From: Candidatus Epulonipiscium sp.
GTDB taxonomy: Bacteria; Bacillota_A; Clostridia; Lachnospirales; Cellulosilyticaceae
Assembly (NCBI GenBank): GCA_012841565.1
Contig: DUUM01000305.1
Location: forward strand, 1 to 5,322
DNA length: 5,322 bases
Direction: 5' to 3'
The notes under the pieces were generated by a model. The model was not told the origin of the DNA. It ran no database searches and saw only the letters and a list, made by a program, of their open reading frames with translations. Of this stretch, positions 1-4,492 are shown in pieces. Each line of letters starts with the position of its first letter. The first letter of the stretch is position 1. A program made the translations under genes and the position numbers.

Positions 1-444
1 ATGCTTTCCATTTGTCAAGCCGCTGGTATGATGCAAAAATTGATTAAGTGTAAGGCTCTGCATATCAACGGGCATCCCTTTGTACTCCATAGTAAGCCAA
101 GGTAAGTATTTATGAACAGGGTCGTTCATGGACAATAGTCCCTGCTCCTCTAACAGTAAAATGCCTGCACCAGTAAAAGCCTTACTAACCGAAGCCAGTT
201 CGTACAGGGTGTTTTCACTCGCAGGCAACTCTTTCTCACGGTCTGCGTAGCCAGAAGAAAAGTAGAACGTTTCATCTCCAGAGATTATAGAAATTGACAT
301 GCCTGGTACAGCTGATATACGACAGGCATCATCCAGCAATTTTTGTATTGCCACAGATTGTGCGTTCGATAATGCATGAACTGGTGTTGCAAATCCTGTA
401 AATAGTATAAGTGATGCTACTATGTTAACGATGATCTTTTTCAT
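1..444 (-). CDS. Secreted serine hydrolase, beta-lactamase family (N-terminal 148 residues, 3' end outside window)
   Basis: The frame is open from the ATG at 444-442 to the window edge and gives 148 residues. A GGAGG at 454-450 lies 5 bases before the ATG and fixes the start. Residues 1-24 form a signal peptide: MKK, a hydrophobic stretch, then a likely cleavage after PVHA. The mature part starts the class C beta-lactamase / penicillin-binding-protein-like fold (Pfam Beta-lactamase, PF00144). It contains PGMSISII (about 47-54), the catalytic SxxK as SVSK at 85-88 (S85 nucleophile, K88 base), LLLEEQGLLSMNDPV (about 96-110) and LNQFLHHTSGL (about 133-143). The YxN and HxG-like motifs would lie in the missing part. 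Members of this family act outside the membrane as peptidases, esterases or D-aminopeptidases, and the true substrate cannot be told here. It lies 56 bases downstream of the decayed hydrolase gene on the same strand. Confidence 0.9.
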   Translation of the reverse strand, partial: MKKIIVNIVASLILFTGFATPVHALSNAQSVAIQKLLDDACRISAVPGMSISIISGDETFYFSSGYADREKELPASENTLYELASVSKAFTGAGILLLEEQGLLSMNDPVHKYLPWLTMEYKGMPVDMQSLTLNQFLHHTSGLTNGKH

Positions 445-500
445 TAAGGCCTCCATTATATACATAACTCTTGGTTCAAAACTGCTCCACAGATTCCTAT

Positions 501-1005
501 TTATCCATTGATTATAAATACTTCCGTTTCATTAGCTATTTTTTTATATTCTATATCATGAACACAATGTGAACAATTCAGGTTTATTATCTCTGCATCT
601 TTGGCTTTTTCTATATAATTATTCTGACAGGTTCTCCATGTATCTTCCTTCCAACCAGTCCCTTCTCCATTGGAGGAAAACATTAATATTGGAATATTGG
701 TATCCAACTTTCTTTTACTTTACTTGCACTTGTTTTGATTTCTTGCACTTCTTTTAGCATTGTTTTTGTTGCTGTTCTCCGATAAAAAATGGTTCTATAT
801 AATTCCTTTTCCTTTCCATATATCCATGCATATTATATCCATTAACTTCCATAATCTGTCCATTGGGAACAAATAATTCATCCTCTTTAGATAAATTAAC
901 TCGATGATTAATATAACTAATTAGTATCAATATAATAATTATAGCAACTACTATTCCAATTATGACTCCTAGGTATCTAAAGGTTCTTTTTATAACATCC
1001 CCCAA
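501..1005 (-). pseudogene. Alpha/beta hydrolase pseudogene: both ends kept, catalytic core deleted, frameshifted
   Basis: Three pieces in three frames add up to the two ends of one membrane-anchored alpha/beta hydrolase. Piece 1 (1005 to about 817) has an N-terminal membrane helix (YLGVIIGIVVAIIIILILI) followed by SKEDELFVPNGQIMEVNGYNM, the usual lead-in to the first beta strands. Piece 2 (about 817-712) reads LYRTIFYRRTATKTMLKEV and then IKTSASKVKES, which belongs near the C-terminal third. Piece 3 (about 707-501) reads IPILMFSSNGEGTGWKEDTW and ends with SHCVHDIEY, the region of the catalytic histidine. The GxSxG nucleophile elbow and everything around it are gone, about 150 or more residues compared with family members of around 300. 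The only in-frame start for piece 1 is TTG at 1005. A GGGGGA about 4 bases before an ATA codon (993-991), which precedes KRTFRYLG, suggests the original ATG became ATA. The family assignment rests on recognised sequence motifs, not on a search. Confidence 0.8.
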
Positions 1006-1060
1006 TAAGTATTCTATAAATAATACATACTTCCCACTTTTCTACTTATGTTCATCTCAT

Positions 1061-1089
1061 AGTATATAATTCAACCATTCATTTATCAA
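1061..1089 (-). promoter_or_regulatory. Sigma-A type promoter of the decayed alpha/beta hydrolase gene
   Basis: On the minus strand, TTGATA (1089-1084) and TATACT (1066-1061) are separated by exactly 17 bases, close to the TTGACA / TATAAT consensus. Transcription would start near 1054 and run into the pseudogene and then possibly the serine hydrolase gene. It may therefore still serve the intact downstream gene. Confidence 0.65.
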
Positions 1090-1161
1090 CCTAATTTTCC
1101 CAATTATCATCCATCATAAATCTAATTACCCTATGTCATCTATATTTTAGCCTATTTTTAA

Positions 1162-1199
1162 GGGTCAAAAAACGGTGTTTTTACTTCGGTTTTTGACCC
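1162..1199. repeat. Inverted repeat / hairpin in the gene-poor stretch 1006-1416
   Basis: GGGTCAAAAAACG (1162-1174) pairs with CGGTTTTTGACCC (1187-1199) at 12 of 13 positions around a 12-base loop. Neither side is followed directly by a clean T run, so it is not a typical terminator. On the minus strand it is preceded by GGGGACAAAAAGTGGGTCA, whose words GGGGAC and GGGTCA also occur in the palindromic element at 2128-2166. It may be a remnant of a dispersed REP/MITE-like repeat, which is an inference. The rest of 1006-1241 holds the hydrolase promoter and nothing else I can recognise. Confidence 0.55.
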
Positions 1200-1241
1200 A
1201 CTTTTTGTCCCCAAACCACTATATGTTGTGGTCACACTCTA

Positions 1242-1366
1242 TTATTTTCCTTCCAAGCCACAATACGTCATCAGAATTACTGCTTCAACGCTACTAAAAT
1301 TTGAAAACATATCCCACAAAACTCTAAATACTTTTTTAACTCTTTAAGATATGACATACGTAGCAT
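1242..1366 (-). pseudogene. Short frameshifted gene remnant, function unknown
   Basis: From the ATG at 1366 the frame reads MLRMSYLKELKKYLEF, then continues poorly and stops. Switching frame near 1320 gives LWDMFSNFSSVEAVIL followed by MTYCGLEGK and TAA at 1244-1242. Joined, the pieces give an amphipathic, protein-like stretch of about 40 residues with a lysine-rich end, which neither frame gives alone. No strong ribosome binding site precedes it. I do not recognise the family. It may be the end of a decayed gene lying between the hydrolase and CPBP pseudogenes, or chance; the coherent residue pattern across the shift favours a remnant. Confidence 0.35.
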
Positions 1367-1416
1367 AAAACTCTATCTTTACTGGTCCCTTAATGTAAAT
1401 AAGTCCCTCTTAAAAA

Positions 1417-2136
1417 TTAATAATGCACTATTGATCTTTTTCTTCTTATCATGAAGCAAAAAAATACAATAAATAAAATATTAATAAGCAGAACAAAAGT
1501 ACTCCCTTCTATCCCAAAGTTCTTATCTACAAAGAAACTCTTTTTGGTAGAGAACCATGTCGGATAATCTTCCGCTAGGGAAATTAAATCAAAAATCAAC
1601 CCACCTGTGAAATTCCAAATAAAATGTATAATAATTGGTGCAACTAAACTTTTTGTCTCAATGAAAATTACTGGCATGAAAATACTCATGCTAATAACAT
1701 TGAGTATACTAATAATTCCAGCTTCAAATGCACCACCGTGTAAAAGTGTAAATAAAGCTGTTATGAAAGTAATTGCTATAAGTGAATTGTACTGATTTTT
1801 CAAAACTTCGAATAAATACCCTCGTACTAAAAGTTCTTGCATTATTGTATTTAAGAAAAGTGCAACTGCCCAGATCCCAAAGCTGTCTACTTGACTCGTT
1901 ACTCGCACTTCTATTTTCTTAAATAAAATAGACAAGAGAAGGGATAGGGCAATCTAAATGATACCGACTACTATTCCTAAGCCTGAGTTTTTAATGGGAT
2001 TATTTAATGGAACACATATTATCCTATTTTTTCTTTCGATGAAGCAAAACAATGTAGTTGTGACTATAACAGCCAATAGGGGGGTGATTTCCAACCATAA
2101 ACGGAAAGTAGCAGGTTTTGTAAGCAAGGCCCAAGG
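1417..2136 (-). pseudogene. CPBP family intramembrane metalloprotease, broken by a TAG codon and a lost start
   Basis: One frame runs from 2136 to the TAA at 1417 and is interrupted only by TAG at 1956-1954. The part before the TAG (PWALLTKPATFRLWLEITP, a membrane helix, FIERKNR, NNPIKNSGLGIVVGII) is the normal N-terminal region of this family. The part after it has all three CPBP motifs: QELLVRG (EExxxR motif with Gln for the first Glu), FTLLH (FxxxH) and HFIWN (HxxxN). A C-terminal membrane helix and the tail RRKRSIVHY follow. In Rce1-type enzymes the first Glu is catalytic; QE variants are seen in bacterial members, so this change alone does not prove loss of function. The TAG most simply replaces a TGG Trp codon. 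The only downstream restart is TTG at 1935, with no ribosome binding site. The 5' end is cut at the palindromic element at 2128-2166, and the frame above it meets another TAG at 2139-2137. Such proteases are often linked to bacteriocin immunity or maturation, but no such genes are seen here. Confidence 0.8.
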
Positions 2137-2611
2137 CTAACGCCTCGGGCCCATGGGGACTGACCCTAACCAATTCTCTCTCAGATAGTATAAGCGCAAC
2201 TGCATCATAAGTAGAGACTCCTAGTTCTCCAATAAAATACAAGGAAGACCCAAAAGAAAGTATAATGATACCAACAATTAAAAATAGGATCCTAATACCA
2301 AACGTTGGATTGGGTATCTGAGTATTGAAAAACAAGGAAGAAAATTCTACCACATAGCCTAGTAAAAAAATATTTATAACGGTTGCAAGACCAATCTTAT
2401 GTCGATCAATCATAAAAATAAATATTAACATGATTAAGTTTAAAATAGTATAAAAGGTGCCGTATCCTATTGGCATGTGCTTCCAAACACCATGGGCAAA
2501 CACTTGGAAAGGATCCATACCAAAATTTGAAAAGTTAAACATTCCAACACTAAATCCTGCTACTAAAACACCAGATATAGTCATTATTATCCTTCTATGA
2601 TTTTCTTTCAT
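2024..2611 (-). pseudogene. YczE/YitT-like integral membrane protein, 3' truncated and fused out of frame to CPBP remnant
   Basis: The ATG at 2611 is chosen over the one 18 bases upstream because GGGGG lies 6 bases before it, while the upstream ATG has no ribosome binding site. The first about 146 residues look like a YczE-type membrane protein: repeated membrane helices, FGMDPFQVFAHGVW, GYGTFYTILN, then GELGVSTYDAVALILSE. This family usually has about 210 residues. Genuine sequence ends near 2172. After that the frame crosses the GC-rich palindrome (LVRVSPHGPEALALGL) and then reads the CPBP remnant in the wrong frame to a stop at 2024. About 50-60 residues, including the last helices, are missing. 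The 201-residue open frame seen from 2629 is therefore a chimera and unlikely to be a working protein. The family's biochemical role is poorly known. Confidence 0.75.
2128..2166. repeat. GC-rich palindromic element at the YczE/CPBP junction (REP-like)
   Basis: GGCCCAAGGC (2128-2137) and GCCTCGGGCC (2142-2151) pair at 9 of 10 positions around the loop TAAC. The odd position becomes a G-U pair in minus-strand RNA. Directly next to it are the overlapping palindromes GGGCCC and CCCATGGG, then GGGGACTGACCC (2155-2166). This block is far richer in GC than its surroundings and sits exactly where YczE coding sequence ends and CPBP coding sequence begins. It fits a short REP/MITE-like repeat, or the scar of one, left by insertion plus deletion. 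Its identity as a known repeat family cannot be shown from this window. Confidence 0.55.
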
Positions 2612-2632
2612 TTTAATCCCCCATTTCATATT

Positions 2633-2655
2633 GGGGTAGTGTAAAGTATTACCCT
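2633..2655 (-). promoter_or_regulatory. Possible operator just upstream of the YczE-like gene
   Basis: GGGTA (2634-2638) and TACCC (2650-2654) flank GTGTAAAGTATTAC, an imperfect palindrome about 25-45 bases before the ATG at 2611. The position suits a repressor site or leader hairpin. No good -35/-10 pair could be placed nearby, so this is tentative. Confidence 0.25.
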
Positions 2656-2733
2656 ACCTTTTTGATTTAAAATCTATATATATCAAGGGTTACAACGTCT
2701 TTTTGCACAAAAAAACAATGACCCCCCTTTTTC

Positions 2734-2742
2734 TGTTATAAT
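2734..2742 (+). promoter_or_regulatory. Extended -10 promoter element, plus strand
   Basis: TGTTATAAT is a perfect -10 hexamer with the TGn extension. No -35 element lies at 16-18 bases; TTGCAC at 2703-2708 is 28 bases away, which is too far. It points toward the short reading frame at 2786 and is divergent from the YczE-like gene. Confidence 0.45.
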
Positions 2743-2785
2743 TGAATCGCCAAACACAACCTAACAGAAAGGATGAGTTATTGCT

Positions 2786-2857
2786 ATGGCTCTTAAGGCT
2801 ACCGATTATAAGTTGACCACGGATTTTGTAAAGGTATATCTTTTCTTACCCTTTTAA
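2786..2857 (+). pseudogene. 5' remnant of an unidentified plus-strand gene (23 codons)
   Basis: ATG at 2786 opens MALKATDYKLTTDFVK, which looks like a genuine soluble protein start, followed by VYLFLPF and TAA. The last seven residues lie beside and over the 3' end of the DegV gene, read in the opposite direction, so coding sequence probably ends near 2833. AAAGGA at 2768-2773 is 12 bases before the ATG, rather far for a ribosome binding site. An extended -10 element lies about 45 bases upstream. The best reading is the surviving start of a gene whose body was deleted up to the DegV terminus. I do not recognise the family. A functional micropeptide is the alternative. Confidence 0.4.
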
Positions 2858-3714
2858 TCAGCTGTTTTTTCAATCCCTGTAATGCCAATTGCACCGGGTC
2901 CGCCATGACTTGAAATCACAGAACCTGCATCCAACCATTTAGCTTTTTGAATACCGTTTTCCCTTAACAAATCATAAATCATCTCTTTTTGATTATCTTC
3001 AACACCCGGAGCACCTACTAGCAGAACGGTATCAGGGTCAATATTATAGCTTTTAAAAAAGATATTAATCATCCTTTTTAGACAGTTATCAAAGGATCCC
3101 CGGTATTTTTTCCCCGAGACTAAGTATCCATTTTCTAATATAATCGACGGATGAATCCTTAATAGATTTGCCCCATAAAAAGCTAGATTTGAGACACGGC
3201 CACCAGCTTTTAGATAAAGAAGTGTTTTAGGTAGAAAAACCATATGGGTGCGCTCCCTAATATCTTCGACAAAAGCAACAATTGCTTCAGGACTTGTATG
3301 AGGATTATCTTCAATGAATTGAGCGGTTGCTTTAACAATGGTAGCTGCGCCAATCGATACATTCTTGGAGTCTACAAGGTAGACATTTTTAAAATCCCTG
3401 GCTGCAATATTTGCCGCATTAAAGGAAACAGTTGTAACTGCAGAATATGCAATGTGGATGATATAAGCATCTGGATGTTTAGCAAAAACTCGTTTGAAAA
3501 CTTTGGCATTATCTTGGGGTGTCGAACCAGATGTTTTAGGTAAATTCCCAGTTTCTTCATAATAATCAAAAACCTTCTCAACATCAAAACTACCATCAGG
3601 ATACGTTTGATCTTCCATAGTTACATGCATTGAAATGACTTGTATATTATAGCGATCGATTAGTTCTTTCGATAAATCTGAACCACTTTCAGTTGTAATT
3701 ATATACGTTTTCAT
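2854..3714 (-). CDS. DegV family fatty-acid-binding protein
   Basis: A complete 286-residue protein, the usual size for the family. DegV proteins bind a fatty acid in a cleft between two domains; in Gram-positive bacteria FakB-type members present it to the kinase FakA for phospholipid synthesis. The conserved landmarks are present in order: ESGSDLS (9-15), TSGSTP (61-66, lipid carboxylate site, TSQPSP in many members), AYSAVTTVSFNAA (89-101), VDSKNVSIGA (114-123), LKAGGRVS (168-175) and SHGGPGAIG (269-277). Two ATGs stand together at 3717 and 3714. GGAGG at 3725-3721 is 3 bases from the first and 6 from the second, so 3714 is preferred. It is the only undamaged complete gene in the window and is monocistronic, with a terminator upstream (3844-3871). 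Whether it is a true FakB cannot be decided without its partner. No terminator is seen after its stop. Confidence 0.93.
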   Translation of the reverse strand: MKTYIITTESGSDLSKELIDRYNIQVISMHVTMEDQTYPDGSFDVEKVFDYYEETGNLPKTSGSTPQDNAKVFKRVFAKHPDAYIIHIAYSAVTTVSFNAANIAARDFKNVYLVDSKNVSIGAATIVKATAQFIEDNPHTSPEAIVAFVEDIRERTHMVFLPKTLLYLKAGGRVSNLAFYGANLLRIHPSIILENGYLVSGKKYRGSFDNCLKRMINIFFKSYNIDPDTVLLVGAPGVEDNQKEMIYDLLRENGIQKAKWLDAGSVISSHGGPGAIGITGIEKTAD

Positions 3715-3738
3715 CATAAACCTCCATTATTTAGACAG

Positions 3739-3744
3739 ATTATA
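3739..3744 (-). promoter_or_regulatory. Candidate -10 box of the DegV gene
   Basis: The minus strand reads TATAAT here, 13 bases before the GGAGG, which would give a leader of about 25 bases. The sequence 17 bases upstream (ATATAG) is a poor -35, so the call is weak. A short palindrome GATAAACTTATC (3805-3816) followed by TGATCA lies further upstream and could be an operator. Confidence 0.3.
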
Positions 3745-3841
3745 GCTTTGTATGGTTACTACTATATCATAAAAAGAAGTAGGGAAATACATCTATCGAA
3801 AAATGATAAACTTATCTGATCAATTTATCTCTTTTTACCAA

Positions 3842-4322
3842 TTAAAATAGGCTCTCTATAGAGCCTATTTTGTCATACAACATTTGATTGACTGGTGTCA
3901 TTACATTATGCTTTTTGCCAAGTTGTAAGACTGTTCCCGTAATCACTTGCATATATGGCAACCACCTGATTAACACCCACATTTAGCATAAACTTACCCC
4001 ATAGCCTTTGATTCATATCTTTTACTACTTCGTGAGGAAAGTCCGTTTTTGCAAAAAATCTTGCCACTTTCATTGCCTTATCTGAAATAGTCCCTGGCTT
4101 TAAATCTCCAAAGCAAAGGATCCCCATATTACTATAAGTTAGGGTGTTCCCCTCTTTTACAGCATCCATGCCTTGTGCTACACAGTACAATAGCTTGTCC
4201 CATCCATATGTATTGGCAATAATCCGCAAATCTTTTATAGCTATTTTTTTAGATAAATGATGTCCAAATAAAATCCCTAATGCTCCTAGTCCGACAATTG
4301 ACACTGTTTTAATTTCTTTCAT
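3842..4322 (-). pseudogene. 2-dehydropantoate 2-reductase (ApbA/PanE family) pseudogene with two internal deletions
   Basis: AAGGAGG at 4338-4332 precedes the ATG at 4322. The frame begins with the Rossmann dinucleotide-binding motif GLGALG (residues 11-16), but after DLRIIA (about 36, near 4215) it jumps straight to NTYGWDKLLYCVAQGM, which normally lies about 70 residues later. Most of the NADPH-binding domain is thus deleted in frame. The catalytic-lysine segment WGKFMLNVGVNQ (K110) is kept. After IYASDYG (129, near 3936) the frame runs to a stop at 3906. Moving to the next frame at exactly that place gives GTVLQLGKKHNV, then TPVNQMLYDKIGSIES and TAA at 3844-3842, the normal family C-terminus. 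A second, out-of-frame deletion of very roughly 90 residues is therefore also present. Intact enzymes have about 300 residues and reduce ketopantoate to pantoate, or act on related 2-oxo acids. The 138-residue open frame at 3906-4322 cannot be an active enzyme. Residue losses are estimated from family knowledge. Confidence 0.85.
3844..3871 (-). terminator. Rho-independent terminator after the ketopantoate reductase pseudogene
   Basis: AAAATAGGCTCT and AGAGCCTATTTT form a perfect 12-bp stem with a 4-base loop. In minus-strand RNA the stem ends in UUUU followed by AAUU. The A/T tails on both sides could make it work in both directions. It overlaps the last codons and the original stop of the reductase remnant. 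It insulates the DegV gene, which starts 130 bases downstream. Confidence 0.65.
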
Positions 4323-4363
4323 AGCTTTAATCCTCCTTCTTTAACTTCTGCTTTAACACAAAA

Positions 4364-4418
4364 AAGATGGTCTATTAACAATCCTCCTTAACCTTACGGA
4401 TTGTTAGTAAAGCATCTT
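4364..4418 (-). terminator. Rho-independent terminator / long inverted repeat
   Basis: The 21-base arms 4364-4384 and 4398-4418 pair at 18 positions: a 9-bp inner part (TAACAATCC/GGATTGTTA) and a 6-bp outer part (AAGATG/CATCTT) around a loosely paired middle. The loop is 13 bases. In minus-strand RNA the 3' arm runs directly into six U residues. It ends transcripts from the deacetylase side and lies before the ketopantoate reductase remnant, so an attenuator role for that gene is also possible. Confidence 0.6.
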
Positions 4419-4440
4419 CTATCCCTTTCCCAGCGGCATA
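4375..4440 (-). pseudogene. C-terminal scrap of an unidentified gene (21 codons)
   Basis: The minus strand reads YAAGKGIEDALLTIRKV then KEDC and TAA TAG. This is a convincing charged, helical protein end with no start codon; a stop (TAA) lies two codons upstream of its first residue. It overlaps the terminator stem, as the ends of clostridial genes often do. It is probably what is left of a gene whose body was deleted. I do not recognise the family. The stretch 4441-4492 between it and the deacetylase shows nothing. Confidence 0.35.
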
Positions 4441-4492
4441 GTTTTAAACTATTTAATTTAGCATAGTATAGTGCATGTTAGTCCCTTGGAAT

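Noticed and set aside
569..757. Open frame on the plus strand across the hydrolase pseudogene
   Set aside because: Antisense shadow of recognisable hydrolase pieces, with no ribosome binding site and an unlikely aromatic-rich composition.
1417..1935. A 172-residue CPBP protease starting at TTG 1935
   Set aside because: No ribosome binding site precedes this TTG, and family-like sequence continues upstream in the same frame beyond a TAG. The short form is the downstream part of a broken gene.
1954..1956. TAG read through as an amino acid (suppression or pyrrolysine)
   Set aside because: The gene lacks a proper start, and many neighbours are clearly broken by deletions. A nonsense mutation is the simpler explanation.
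1607..2140. Two plus-strand open frames (1607-1795 and 1958-2140) over the CPBP remnant
   Set aside because: Both are antisense to convincing CPBP sequence and show no family features.
2703..2742. TTGCAC as the -35 box of the plus-strand promoter
   Set aside because: Spacing to TATAAT is 28 bases, outside the sigma-A range; only the extended -10 is kept.
2803..2853. Weak hairpin just after the DegV stop as its terminator
   Set aside because: About 7 bp with a bulge (AAAGG-TA / TA-CCTTT) and no T run on the minus strand.
3244..3596. Open frames inside the DegV gene (plus 3244-3543, minus 3372-3596)
   Set aside because: They overlap a complete, strongly conserved gene in other frames and give cysteine- or leucine-rich sequences without motifs or ribosome binding sites.
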